Below are positions 16,264 to 24,455 of a stretch of DNA of 43,031 nucleotides, one piece after another (the stretch's first letter is position 1; every line of letters begins with the position of its first letter). Position numbers and translations under genes: made by a program. The stretch covers positions 1-43,031 of the forward strand of contig NZ_BBME01000023.1 of the NCBI RefSeq assembly GCF_000971395.1. Direction: 5' to 3'. The notes under the pieces are model-generated. The model was not told the DNA's origin, ran no database searches, and saw nothing but the letters and a program-made list of their open reading frames with translations. The DNA is from Demequina iriomotensis (GTDB lineage Bacteria > Actinomycetota > Actinomycetes > Actinomycetales > Demequinaceae).

Positions 16264-17964
16264 CTATCGCGCAAGGTAGACCCGCACCTCCCACGGACCG
16301 AGCGGGATCTCACCCGACCCCGCCGGGTACGGGGTCGCCGCCGAGCCGAGGTTGTGCAGCACCAGCGACCCGTGCGTGCCGTCGACGCGCGCGGCCGCGT
16401 CGGCGCCCGACAGGTTGGCCGCCACCGTGAGCACCGTCGTGCCGAGCGCGCGGCGGTAGGCGAACACCTGAGGATGGTCGGGCAGCAGCATCTCGAAGGT
16501 GCCATGCGCGACCACCGGCTCGGCGTGCCGGAGAGCGATGAGCGCGCGGTAGAACGATGCGACGGAGTCGGGGTCGCCGCGCTGCGCCTCCGCGTTGAGC
16601 CAGGTGTGGTTCGGGGTCGCGGGCAGCCACGGGGTGCCCGTGGTGAAGCCGGCGTGCGGCGAGGCGTCCCACTGCACCGGGGTGCGGGCGTTGTCGCGGC
16701 TCATGGCCGCGAGCCCGTCGAGGATGCGGGCCTCGGGGACGTCGATCTCGCGGAGCTCGTCGTAGGCGCCGAGGGACTCGATGTCGCGGTACTGGTCGAT
16801 CGAGGTGAAGCCGGCGTTCGTCATCCCGAGCTCCTCGCCCTGGTAGACGTACGGGGTCCCCCGCTGGAGGTGGAGCACGGCCGCCAGCGCCTTGGCGGAG
16901 GCGGCCCAGTGGTCGCGGTCGTCGCCGAAGCGCGACACCACGCGCGGCTGGTCGTGGTTGTCCCAGTACAGCGAGTTCCAGCCCCGCTCGCCGAGCGCGG
17001 CCTGCCAGCGCGCGAGGATCGCCTTGAGGCGCACCAGGTCGAGCGGCTGCGGGTCGAACTTGCCGAGCGGCCCGTGGTCGACGTCGACGTGCTCGAACTG
17101 GAAGACCATGTCGACCTCGGCCCGCGCCGGATCGGTGAAGAGCACCGCATCGTCGACGGTGACGCCCGGCGTCTCGCCGACGGTGAGGAGGCGGCCCTCG
17201 CGGCCCGCGAACACCTCGCGATGCATCTCCTGGAGGAACTCGTGGTTGCGCGGCCCGCACGCGTACAGCGGGAAGCCGTTGCCCAGCCCGCCCGGCAGCG
17301 GTTCGCCGTCACGCAGCGGCAGCTCCTTCGAGATGAGGTTGATGACGTCCATGCGGAAGCCGTCGACGCCGCGGTCGAGCCAGCGGTTCATCATCGCGTA
17401 CACGGCCTGGCGGACCTCGGGGTTCTCCCAGTTGAGGTCCGGCTGCTTGGGGTGGAAGAGGTGGAGGAAGTACTCGCCGGACTCCTCGTCGAACGCCCAC
17501 GTCGATCCCGAGAAGAAGGCGCGCCAGTTGGTGGGCTCGGCGCCCGGCGCACCGGGCTCGAAGCCGTCGCGCGGCGGGCGCCACCAGTACCAGTCGCGCT
17601 TGGGGCTGCGCACGGACGACCGCGACTCGAGGAACCACGGGTGCTCGTCGGAGGTGTGGTTGACCACCAGGTCCATCACGAGCTTCATGCCGCGCGCGTG
17701 CACCGCGGTGAGGAGCTCGTCGAAGTCCTCGAGCGTCCCGAACGTCGGGTCGATCGCCTCGTAGTCGGAGATGTCGTAGCCGTTGTCGGCCTGAGGCGAC
17801 GCGTAGATGGGCGACAGCCAGATCACGTCGACGCCCAGCCACTCGAGGTGGTCGAGGCGGCGGAGGATGCCGCGGAGGTCCCCGATGCCGTCGCCGTCGG
17901 AGTCCTGGAAGCTGCGCGGATACACCTGGTAGACCACGGCGGACTTCCACCAGTCGTCGCTCAC
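16264..17964 (-). CDS. GH13 alpha-glucosidase (oligo-1,6-glucosidase type)
   Basis: 566 residues of glycoside hydrolase family 13. It opens WWKSAVVYQVYPRSFQDSDGDGIGDLRGI, as in the oligo-1,6-glucosidase/trehalose-6-phosphate hydrolase/sucrose isomerase group. The catalytic nucleophile is Asp206 (GFRMDVIN), the acid/base Glu264 (VGETPG) and the transition-state Asp338 (NHDQPR); DLVVNHTSDEHPWF is conserved region I. There is no signal peptide, so it would act on imported oligosaccharides in the cytoplasm. It starts at a GTG with GAGAGGAG upstream. No sugar transporter or regulator lies beside it, so the substrate (isomaltose, maltose, trehalose-type) is open. Confidence 0.93.
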   Translation of the reverse strand: MSDDWWKSAVVYQVYPRSFQDSDGDGIGDLRGILRRLDHLEWLGVDVIWLSPIYASPQADNGYDISDYEAIDPTFGTLEDFDELLTAVHARGMKLVMDLVVNHTSDEHPWFLESRSSVRSPKRDWYWWRPPRDGFEPGAPGAEPTNWRAFFSGSTWAFDEESGEYFLHLFHPKQPDLNWENPEVRQAVYAMMNRWLDRGVDGFRMDVINLISKELPLRDGEPLPGGLGNGFPLYACGPRNHEFLQEMHREVFAGREGRLLTVGETPGVTVDDAVLFTDPARAEVDMVFQFEHVDVDHGPLGKFDPQPLDLVRLKAILARWQAALGERGWNSLYWDNHDQPRVVSRFGDDRDHWAASAKALAAVLHLQRGTPYVYQGEELGMTNAGFTSIDQYRDIESLGAYDELREIDVPEARILDGLAAMSRDNARTPVQWDASPHAGFTTGTPWLPATPNHTWLNAEAQRGDPDSVASFYRALIALRHAEPVVAHGTFEMLLPDHPQVFAYRRALGTTVLTVAANLSGADAAARVDGTHGSLVLHNLGSAATPYPAGSGEIPLGPWEVRVYLAR

Positions 17965-18012
17965 GGGAGGCTCCTCTCGGCGTCGGGCGGGGCTCTGACC
18001 ACCCTAGTGCGG

Positions 18013-18087
18013 GCGCCGCGCGGGCGCGCCGCGCGGGCGCGCCGCTCGGCTGCGCTCGGCTCAGCTCTGCGCGGCTCAGCTCTGCTC
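18013..18087. repeat. Short tandem repeats downstream of a lipoprotein gene
   Basis: A 13-bp unit GCGCCGCGCGGGC is repeated 2.5 times (18013-18045). A little further, a 15-bp unit GGCTCAGCTCTGC plus 2 nt is repeated twice (18058-18087) and overlaps the 3' end of the minus-strand lipoprotein gene, encoding its last residues. Confidence 0.8.
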
Positions 18088-19116
18088 GACGAGCCCTTGC
18101 GACAGCTCCTCCAGGAACGCGGCGAAACCCGCGTCGGCGTCGATCCTGTCGCGCAGGTCCGCGGCCTGCGCCGCCGCCGCGCGCAGCGTGTCGGCATGCG
18201 CGGCGACGAACTCGGCCACGACGGCGTCGCTCCAGGCGGCCTCGGTGTCCGACAGGTCCGTGAGGCATGGGAACACGGCGTCGTAGCCTCCCGGCAGCTC
18301 CTCCGCGAGCTCGATGTCGCCATCGGCCGCGGGATCCACGTCCATGTCGAGGCCGTTGCCGCGGACGCACACGGTGAAGGCCGCGCGCGCCTGGGCGAGC
18401 TCCGGCGTCTCGCGCACCCCGGCGAGCTCCGTGGCGAGCTCCTGGGCGAGCGCCTCGCTCGGCAGGTCCACGTCGAGCTCCTCGAGCCCGCGCGCGTAGC
18501 ACCCGCCGGGGTAGGCGTCGGCGTTCCAGTAGGACGTGGAGGGGCGGGTGTACTGCTCGAAGCCCATGCCGAAGTCCGCGAAGCGGTCGACGAGCGCGTC
18601 GCCGTAGTACGCGCGGTACTCCTCGAACGCCCGCACGTGTCCCAAGTCGCGCAGGCGAGCGTCGTTCGCTGCGGGGCTGGTGAACGGCGCCCGCAGGAAC
18701 GCGAGCGGGTCGCCGCCCGCGTAGCCGAGGTCCTCGACGGCGGCGGCCGTCGCGACGCCCAGGTCGCGCACCTCGAGCAGCCAGGCGAAGCCCGCGTCCT
18801 CCATGCACCGCTGTGCCGCGACGCCCGCGCGCCAGTTCTCCCACAGCGTGATGGCGGAGGCGGGGTCCTCGTACAGCCCCGCGTGGAGCGCGAAGTAGGG
18901 CACCGCGGCCAGCTCCGCGTCCGTCAGGGTCGCCGCGGCCGGCCGGAGGGACGCCGCAGGCGCGGCACCGTCGGTCGCCGCGTCGCCGGGGCTCGCGGCC
19001 GCCGCCGCGGGCGACGCGCCGCCGATCCCGCCGTCGGCGTCCACCGGCACGCCCGAGCACGCCGCCAGCGCAATGGCGAGGACCAGGGCGATCGCGGCCG
19101 AGAACGTTCCCCTCAT
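18076..19116 (-). CDS. Putative secreted lipoprotein, no known family
   Basis: 346 residues. The signal peptide MRGTFSAAIALVLAIALAAC has lipobox LAAC, giving a lipidated Cys, and then an Ala/Gly/Pro/Asp-rich linker to about residue 65. The rest is acidic and helical with spaced cysteines (QRCMEDAGFAW, GGCYARGLEEL, TVCVRGN, FPCLTDL). MEDAGF- and C-x6-L-type repeats around these Cys resemble the many Cys-containing actinobacterial lipoproteins of unknown role. TAGGGT on the minus strand (19125-19130) ends 8 nt before the ATG, and no Shine-Dalgarno is visible. I do not recognise a function. It is 29 bp downstream of the ABC exporter on the same strand, but has its own -10. Confidence 0.8.
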   Translation of the reverse strand: MRGTFSAAIALVLAIALAACSGVPVDADGGIGGASPAAAAASPGDAATDGAAPAASLRPAAATLTDAELAAVPYFALHAGLYEDPASAITLWENWRAGVAAQRCMEDAGFAWLLEVRDLGVATAAAVEDLGYAGGDPLAFLRAPFTSPAANDARLRDLGHVRAFEEYRAYYGDALVDRFADFGMGFEQYTRPSTSYWNADAYPGGCYARGLEELDVDLPSEALAQELATELAGVRETPELAQARAAFTVCVRGNGLDMDVDPAADGDIELAEELPGGYDAVFPCLTDLSDTEAAWSDAVVAEFVAAHADTLRAAAAQAADLRDRIDADAGFAAFLEELSQGLVEQS

Positions 19117-19145
19117 GGCGCCCGACCCTAGCGTCACCCGGCGGT

Positions 19146-21032
19146 TCAGCCGCTCTGCTCCGCCGCGAGCCTCGCGTACAGGCCGCCCCGCGCGAGCAGC
19201 TCCTCGTGGGGTCCCGTCTCCACGATGCGCCCGTCCTCGACCACGTGGATGACGTCGGCGCCCTTGATGGTGGACAGACGGTGCGCGACCACCAGCGTGG
19301 TGCGTCCCTGGGCCGCGCGGTCGAGCGCCGCCTGCACCACGCGCTCGGACACGGTGTCGAGCGCGCTGGTCGCCTCGTCGAGCAGCAGCACCGGCGGGTC
19401 CTTGAGGAGCACCCGCGCGATCGCGACGCGCTGCTTCTCGCCTCCCGAGAGCCGGTAGCCGCGCTCGCCCACGATCGTGTCGTAGCCGTGCTCGAACGAC
19501 GCGATCGCGTCGTGGATGTTGGCGCGCCGGCACGCGTCCTCGAGCTCGGCATCGGTCGCATCGGGTCGGGCGTAGCGAAGGTTCTCCGCGATCGTCGCGT
19601 GGAACAGGTAGGTCTCCTGGGACACGACGCCGATGTGCTCGACCACCGACTCGTGACGCAGCCGTCGCACGTCCTCGCCCGCGAAGAGCACCGCTCCCCC
19701 GGTGGCCTCGTGCAGCCGCGCGGCGAGGTAGACGATGGTGGTCTTGCCCGCCCCGGACGGCCCCACGAACGCGTGCGTGGTGCCGGGCTCGACCCGGAAC
19801 GAGACCCCGTCGAGGGTCGCGCGCGCGTCCTGACGGGCGCCCGGGTAGCGGAACTCGACGTCGCGGAACTCGACGGCACCGAGAGGCCCCGGCGCGCGCT
19901 CCACGCCCACCGCATCGTCCGCGTCGCGGATGGCGGGCTCGAGGTCGAGGTACTCGAAGATGCGCGCGAACAGCGCGCGCGACGTCTGCACCTCGAGCGC
20001 GACGCGCATGAGCGCCATGAGCGGGAACAGCAGGCGCGACTGCACGGCGGTGAACGCGACGATGGTGCCCGCGGTGAGGACGGTGGAGCCCTGCGAGATG
20101 AGCAGGCCCGCCGCGAGGTAGATCACGGCCGGCACCGACGACATCACGATGGTGACGAGCCCGAAGAACCACTGCCCGGTCATGGCCTGCTGGACCTGGA
20201 GCCGGATCTGGGTGGCGTTCTCCGCCTGGAACCGCTCGGTCTCGAGGCGCTGGCGGTTGTAGACCTTGGACAGCAGGATGCCGCTCACCGAGAGCGTCTC
20301 CTGCGTGATCGCGGTGAGCTCCGACAGCGACTCCTGCGTGCGCGCGGCGATGCGCGCGCGGACGCGCCCCACGCGCCGCTGCACCGCGACGAGCGCGGGC
20401 ATGAGGATGACCGCGAGCACCGTGAGGCGCCAGTCGAGCAGGATCATCGCGACGAGGCTCGCGGCCACCGTCACCGTGTTCCCGACGATGCTCGACACGA
20501 ACGTGGTGAGCACGCCGGAGACGCCGCCCACATCGTTCTGCAGGCGCGACTGGATGACGCCTGTCTTGGTGCGCGTGAAGAACGCGAGCTCCATCGACTG
20601 CAGCCGCGCGAACAGCCGTTCGCGGAGGTCCCCGGTGACCCGGTTGCCCACCGACGAGGTGAGATAGGTCTGCCAGACTTGCAGCCCGGCGGCGACGATG
20701 TAGATCGCGATCATGACGGCGACCAGCTCCGCGAGCAGGCCCACCTGCACGGCACCCCCGTCCGGGAACAGCGCATCGTCGAAGATCCGCTCGACGATGA
20801 GGGGCGGCACCACCGTGGCGGCCGCGGCCACCACGACGAGCGCCGCGGTGGTGAGCAGCGCGCCGCGGTACGGCCGGAAGAGCGCCACCACGCGGGGCCA
20901 CAGGTCGGGGATGTCCGGCGCCTCGGCGTTGAGCGCGCGCTGCGCCTCCTCGTCGAAGCTCGCGAGCCGCATGCCGTTCTTGCCGCCGCCCATGGCGGCG
21001 CGGCGGCTGCCGGCGGGGGCGGGATGGCTCAT
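19146..21032 (-). CDS. ABC exporter, fused permease and ATPase (multidrug/lipid type)
   Basis: 628 residues, a half-transporter. Six transmembrane segments lie in about residues 58-330 (LLTTAALVVVAAAATVVPPLIV, AVMIAIYIVAAGLQV and others), then the nucleotide-binding domain with Walker A GPSGAGKTT, Q-loop VVSQETYLF, signature LSGGEKQR, Walker B VLLLDEATSALD and switch His in VVAHRLSTI. All catalytic motifs are intact, so a homodimer is expected. The N-terminus has a Gly/Arg-rich 55-residue cytoplasmic extension. The substrate is unknown (MsbA/LmrA/BmrA-like). TAGGCT ends 6 nt before the ATG, so it is leaderless. It is divergent from trmL. Confidence 0.94.
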   Translation of the reverse strand: MSHPAPAGSRRAAMGGGKNGMRLASFDEEAQRALNAEAPDIPDLWPRVVALFRPYRGALLTTAALVVVAAAATVVPPLIVERIFDDALFPDGGAVQVGLLAELVAVMIAIYIVAAGLQVWQTYLTSSVGNRVTGDLRERLFARLQSMELAFFTRTKTGVIQSRLQNDVGGVSGVLTTFVSSIVGNTVTVAASLVAMILLDWRLTVLAVILMPALVAVQRRVGRVRARIAARTQESLSELTAITQETLSVSGILLSKVYNRQRLETERFQAENATQIRLQVQQAMTGQWFFGLVTIVMSSVPAVIYLAAGLLISQGSTVLTAGTIVAFTAVQSRLLFPLMALMRVALEVQTSRALFARIFEYLDLEPAIRDADDAVGVERAPGPLGAVEFRDVEFRYPGARQDARATLDGVSFRVEPGTTHAFVGPSGAGKTTIVYLAARLHEATGGAVLFAGEDVRRLRHESVVEHIGVVSQETYLFHATIAENLRYARPDATDAELEDACRRANIHDAIASFEHGYDTIVGERGYRLSGGEKQRVAIARVLLKDPPVLLLDEATSALDTVSERVVQAALDRAAQGRTTLVVAHRLSTIKGADVIHVVEDGRIVETGPHEELLARGGLYARLAAEQSG

Positions 21033-21068
21033 GCAGAGAGCCTAGGACCTGCGTGCGACACTGACGCC
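21033..21068. promoter_or_regulatory. Overlapping divergent leaderless promoters
   Basis: Only 36 bp separate two divergent start codons, yet both have a -10 box exactly 6 nt away. TAGGCT (minus strand, 21039-21044) serves the ABC exporter and GACACT (21057-21062) serves trmL. Each -35 region must therefore lie at or inside the other gene's start, so the two promoters should compete for polymerase. Confidence 0.6.
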
Positions 21069-21545
21069 ATGCCCGTCCCCCTCCCGTCGATCGCCTTCTT
21101 CGAGCCCCGGATCCCGGAGAACACCGGCAACGCCATCCGCCTGTCGGCCGTCACCGGCGCCCCGCTGCGCCTCATCGAGCCGCTGGGCTTCGAGCTCGAG
21201 GACTCGAAGCTGCGCCGCGCGGGCCTCGACTATCACGACCTCGCGAACGTGACGGTGCACGCCGACCTCGACGCGCTGCTCGAGGCGCTCCCCGACGCCC
21301 GCGTCTACGCGTTCACCGCGCGGGCCGACACCGTCTACACCGATGTCGCGTACGCGCCCGGCGACGTGCTGCTCTTCGGCCCCGAGCCCACCGGGCTGCC
21401 GGACGCGGTCCTCGACCACCCGCGCATGACCGCGTGGGTGCGCATCCCCATGCTGCCCGGCCGGCGCTCGCTCAACCTCTCGAACGCCGCGGCGATCGTG
21501 GCGTACGAGGCCGCGCGGCAGCTGGGCTTCTCCGACATGGAGTAG
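21069..21545 (+). CDS. trmL: tRNA (cytidine/uridine-34-2'-O)-methyltransferase
   Basis: 158 residues of the SPOUT class, the standard TrmL length. It uses S-adenosylmethionine to methylate the wobble base ribose of tRNA-Leu isoacceptors. The three motifs are clear: IPENTGNAIRLS near the N-terminus (motif 1), LFGPEPTGLP (motif 2) and IPMLPGRRSLNLSNAAAIVAYEA (motif 3, forming the trefoil knot that binds SAM). The gene is leaderless (GACACT 6 nt upstream). It converges with the MarR gene, with 10 bp between the stops. Confidence 0.95.
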   Translation: MPVPLPSIAFFEPRIPENTGNAIRLSAVTGAPLRLIEPLGFELEDSKLRRAGLDYHDLANVTVHADLDALLEALPDARVYAFTARADTVYTDVAYAPGDVLLFGPEPTGLPDAVLDHPRMTAWVRIPMLPGRRSLNLSNAAAIVAYEAARQLGFSDME

Positions 21546-21555
21546 CGGCCGCGGC

Positions 21556-22020
21556 TCAGATCCCCAGCTCGAGCAGGTCCGCGGCATACGGCTCGCCCGC
21601 GACGCGCGCGAACGCCTCCATGCCCACGCGCAGGGCCTCGCGATCCGCCGGCGCCATCGCGTCGATCACCTCCGCGATCATGGCGCGGCGCCGCTCGGTC
21701 ACCGTGGCGACCAGGCGCGAGCCCGCGGGGGTGAGGCCCACCCGGACCTCGCGCCGGTTCTCGGGCACCGCCGCGCGCGCGATCCAGCCGCCGTGCTCGA
21801 GCCTCTCGACGGTGCGCGTCAGCGTCGAGGGGTGGACGCCGATGCGCTCGGCCAGGTCCCCCATCCGCGACGTCCCTCCCTGGGACAGGACCACCAGCAC
21901 CCGGAACTGCGGCACCGTGACCTCCGCGAGCGCGGGCACCAGCGAGCGTGCGACGATCCCGAGGAGCGCGCGCGAGCTCGCGAGGGTGGACTCGGTGGCG
22001 GGGCTCGCATCGTCGGGCAC
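21556..22020 (-). CDS. MarR-family transcriptional regulator
   Basis: 154 residues. A winged helix-turn-helix typical of MarR: VPQFRVLVVLSQGGTSRMGDLAERIGVHPSTLTRTVERLEHGGWIARAAVPENRREVRVGLTPAG, where TRTVERL is the recognition helix and the NRREVRV stretch the wing. It would act as a dimer, usually as a repressor of a nearby or divergent gene. The likely start is a GTG at 22020 (VPDDASP) with TACCGT 6 nt upstream on the minus strand, so it is leaderless; the frame stays open further up but without homology. It is divergent from the lipoprotein gene at 22145, a possible target. Confidence 0.92.
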   Translation of the reverse strand: MPDDASPATESTLASSRALLGIVARSLVPALAEVTVPQFRVLVVLSQGGTSRMGDLAERIGVHPSTLTRTVERLEHGGWIARAAVPENRREVRVGLTPAGSRLVATVTERRRAMIAEVIDAMAPADREALRVGMEAFARVAGEPYAADLLELGI

Positions 22021-22144
22021 GCCCCTACGGTAGTCCCGCCGCCGCACGGGTCGCGCGCCGCCGACGCGCCGTCCCGACGTCACCTGGGCCGTCACCGGGC
22101 GCGGCCGCGCGGATGCTAGCGTCATCGTGATCGAAGGGACCCCC

Positions 22145-22720
22145 ATGACGCATCGTCTCCTGCCTGCCTGCGTGGCCGCCGTCACCGGCGTCGCGCTCCT
22201 CGCGGGGTGCACGCCGCTGAGCAGCGGACCGGACGCGAGCGCCTCGGCGACCCCGTCGACGGAGCCGACGACGACGGTGCTCGCCACCGCGCCCGCGGGG
22301 ACCCCCGACCCGTGCGCCATGATCGGCGCCGAGCGCGCCTCCGAGATCCTGGGCACCGAGATGAGCGCGGGCGAGTTCGACGCGGGCGTGTCCTCGGACG
22401 GCCGGAACATCTGCGAGTGGCGCCCGGCGAACGAGGAGAAGTCCGAGCCGCGCCTCCAGGTCGAGGTCAACTGGGCCTTCCCCGACGCCGCGGAGCACCG
22501 CGCGCTCGCCGAGGAGGTGTTCGGCGCGACCTCGGACCTCGACCGCGAGATCGAGGGCGCGAGCGACGTCTACACCAGCCCGGGCCGCCGCACGCTGGGC
22601 ATGACCGTCGGCGACTACTTCGTCAAGGTGTCCTACATCAAGCCGAAGGCGAAGAAGAAGGTCGCGCTCAACGCCTGCGTGGACGCGGCGCGCGAGATCG
22701 CCGCCGGGCTGTCCGCCTGA
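22145..22720 (+). CDS. Secreted lipoprotein, DUF3558-like (paralogue of 15653-16249)
   Basis: 191 residues. Signal peptide MTHRLLPACVAAVTGVALLAGC with lipobox LAGC, then a Ser/Thr/Pro linker to about residue 58. The mature domain has the arrangement of its paralogue: PDPCAMIGAERASEILG, EFDAGVSSDGRNICEWRP, then TLGMTVGDYFVKVSYI and a last ACVDAAREIAAGL helix. A Lys-rich KPKAKKK precedes the final Cys. AAGGGA spaces well to ATG 22145, although the frame is open from GTG 22127. TAGCGT at 22116-22121 is the likely -10. Function is unknown. Confidence 0.85.
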   Translation: MTHRLLPACVAAVTGVALLAGCTPLSSGPDASASATPSTEPTTTVLATAPAGTPDPCAMIGAERASEILGTEMSAGEFDAGVSSDGRNICEWRPANEEKSEPRLQVEVNWAFPDAAEHRALAEEVFGATSDLDREIEGASDVYTSPGRRTLGMTVGDYFVKVSYIKPKAKKKVALNACVDAAREIAAGLSA

Positions 22721-22739
22721 CCCGGCCGGTACCGCACGC

Positions 22740-24125
22740 CTACGGCGTCGGCGCCTGGGCGTCGTAGTCGCGCCACGCCCGCTGCGCGCGGGTGAGGATC
22801 GCGATGAGGCCGATGATCGCGACGCCGCCCAGCAGCGGCGGGCACCACAGCGCGGTGACGGCGGCGAGCGCGCCCGCGTACATGTCGCCTAGGCGCGGAC
22901 CGCCCGTGACCACCACGATGAACACGCCCTGGAGCCTGCCGCGCATCTCGTCGGGCGCGGCCTGGATGATCATCGTCTGACGGAAGATCGCGCTGACCTC
23001 GTCCGAGGCGCCCATCCCGGCCATGCACAGCGACAGCAGCGCGAGCATCGACAGATCGGTGCCCGACCAGCCCTCGCCCGCCGCGTGACCGGTCCGCGAG
23101 GCGAGCAGCGCCGTCACGCCGAACAGGCCGACGAACAGCCCGTACACCTGGATCGCCCGCGAGATCGCGACGCCGTGGCGGTGCACGCGCCCCACGGGCC
23201 CCGAGAACAGGCTGGTGAGCATCGTCCCGATCGCACCCGCCGCGGTGAGCGCGCCGACCGTGAGCGCACCGCCGCCGATCACCAGCGCGCCCAGCGCGGG
23301 GAACAGCACGTACGGGCGCCCGAACGTCATCGCGACGATGTCGACGATGAAGCTCATGCGGATGTTCGGCGCGTGGCGCAGGAACGACAGCCCCTCCTTG
23401 AGGACGTGCCACCCCGCCTCCACCGGCTCGCCGAGCCGCGGCAGCGGCGGCAGCATCCAGATGCCCAGGAAGCCGGCGGTGAACAGCACAGCATCGACGG
23501 CGAAGGTCCACGGCAGGCCGATGCCGGCGGCGAGCACGCCCGCGAGCGCCGGCCCCACGGTGAGCATCGCGCCGAACGAGATGCCGTTGAGGGCGGTCGC
23601 GCGGCTGATCATGTCCTCGGGAAGGATGCGCCCGATCACGGATCCGCGGGTCGCGCTCGCGATGGTCGAGGCGATCGCGTTGACGGTGGTCACCAGGTAG
23701 AACGGCCAGACCACGGCGTTGCCGCCCGCCTGCTGCAGGTGCAGATCCCAGAAGGACAGGACCACGAGCGAGAGCGTCGACGCCCATGACACCAGGGACG
23801 ATGCGATGAGCACCTTCCTCCGGTCGAAGACGTCCGCGATCATCCCGCCCCACAGGCCGGCGATGATCATCGGCACCAGGGAGATGCCGCCGACCAGGCC
23901 GACCGCGAAGGTGGAGCCCGTGATGTCGTAGATCTGCAGACCCACCGCGACCTGCGTCATGAACGCGCCGATCCCGGAGATCGCACCGCCGATCCAGAGG
24001 CGGGCGAAGGCGGGGCTCGCCTTGAGGGGCGCGATGTCCACGAGGTGGCGGGAGAGCCCGCGACGGGACGATGCGGGGGCCTCGGCGTCGGGCGCCTCGG
24101 GGGCGTCGATGGGGTCGTGGGTCAC
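22740..24125 (-). CDS. MFS transporter (enterobactin exporter-like)
   Basis: 461 residues with 12 predicted membrane segments. After a Pro/Ala/Glu-rich N-terminal tail, PAFARLWIGGAISGIGAFMTQVAVGLQIYDITGSTFAVGLVG is the usual TM1-TM2 region of the EntS/MFS_3-type exporters. A GLWGGMIADVFDRRKVL loop follows (motif A). Expelled compounds cannot be predicted; siderophores and drugs are typical for the group. It starts at GTG 24125 with TAGACT on the minus strand ending 6 nt upstream, so the mRNA is leaderless. It is divergent from the methionine operon. Confidence 0.92.
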   Translation of the reverse strand: MTHDPIDAPEAPDAEAPASSRRGLSRHLVDIAPLKASPAFARLWIGGAISGIGAFMTQVAVGLQIYDITGSTFAVGLVGGISLVPMIIAGLWGGMIADVFDRRKVLIASSLVSWASTLSLVVLSFWDLHLQQAGGNAVVWPFYLVTTVNAIASTIASATRGSVIGRILPEDMISRATALNGISFGAMLTVGPALAGVLAAGIGLPWTFAVDAVLFTAGFLGIWMLPPLPRLGEPVEAGWHVLKEGLSFLRHAPNIRMSFIVDIVAMTFGRPYVLFPALGALVIGGGALTVGALTAAGAIGTMLTSLFSGPVGRVHRHGVAISRAIQVYGLFVGLFGVTALLASRTGHAAGEGWSGTDLSMLALLSLCMAGMGASDEVSAIFRQTMIIQAAPDEMRGRLQGVFIVVVTGGPRLGDMYAGALAAVTALWCPPLLGGVAIIGLIAILTRAQRAWRDYDAQAPTP

Positions 24126-24158
24126 CGGCCGAGTCTAGTGGGGCGCACAGGTGTCGAT

Positions 24159-24188
24159 TTGTCCGCCGGGACCTTGTCGGGGTACCTT
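24159..24188 (+). promoter_or_regulatory. Promoter of the met leader/metNIQ operon
   Basis: TTGTCC (24159-24164), an 18-bp spacer and TACCTT (24183-24188). Seven nt then precede a GTG at 24196, so transcription should begin at or beside the leader start codon. The MFS promoter (TAGACT, 24132-24137 minus) is just upstream and divergent. Confidence 0.6.
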
Positions 24189-24195
24189 GCGTCCC

Positions 24196-24270
24196 GTGTT
24201 CACCATGCTCATGATGCCCGCCCGCGCGAACCTCGCTGCCTCGGCGCCCATGTGCATGCGAATGTGCTGA
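24196..24270 (+). CDS. Methionine-rich leaderless leader peptide (candidate Met attenuator)
   Basis: A 24-codon frame from GTG 24196 to TGA 24268-24270. It has six internal ATG codons, which with the start make seven Met, plus two Cys. The clusters are FTMLMMP at the start and PMCMRMC directly before the stop. Nothing else in the window has such a Met density. It lies upstream of metN, metI and metQ, which import methionine. With TACCTT ending 7 nt before the GTG and no Shine-Dalgarno, it is probably translated from a leaderless mRNA, as for the polycysteine attenuators of mycobacteria. I infer that methionyl-tRNA shortage stalls ribosomes here and raises operon expression. The start could also be the ATG at 24205. 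Confidence 0.75.
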   Translation: MFTMLMMPARANLAASAPMCMRMC

Positions 24271-24455
24271 CGCACCTGAGCCGAACCCTCCGCGCCTAGC
24301 CGCACCCTCCCCCTGACGGGCCCCGAGCCCTCGGCGGACGCTGCCGCTCGCGCACCCTCTCGCTCACTCCCGCCGCGGGCCGCCGTCCCCTGCTCGGCGA
24401 CGCCTGAGCGCACCCTCGCCCGATCCCGACCGGGATCACCCACGAAAGGCACGCG
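24271..24455 (+). promoter_or_regulatory. Untranslated leader RNA between Met leader and metN
   Basis: 185 nt without a gene. It holds a strong hairpin GATCCCG/CGGGATC (24422-24437) immediately before the metN Shine-Dalgarno GAAAGG (24444-24449). It also has a smaller CCGAG/CTCGG hairpin, three copies of CGCACCCTC, and pairings such as CGCCG/CGGCG. The layout fits attenuation or masking of metN translation, but no T-tract terminator is visible. No SAM riboswitch pattern was recognised. Confidence 0.45.

Noticed and set aside
14875..19131. A 1,418-codon open frame on the plus strand
   Set aside because: It crosses the M13 peptidase out of frame and runs antisense to the GH13 and lipoprotein genes; it contains no recognisable domain.
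24271..24455. SAM riboswitch or T-box upstream of metN
   Set aside because: I looked for the conserved core pieces of SAM-I/II/IV and T-box leaders and did not see them; the Met-rich frame is the better explanation.
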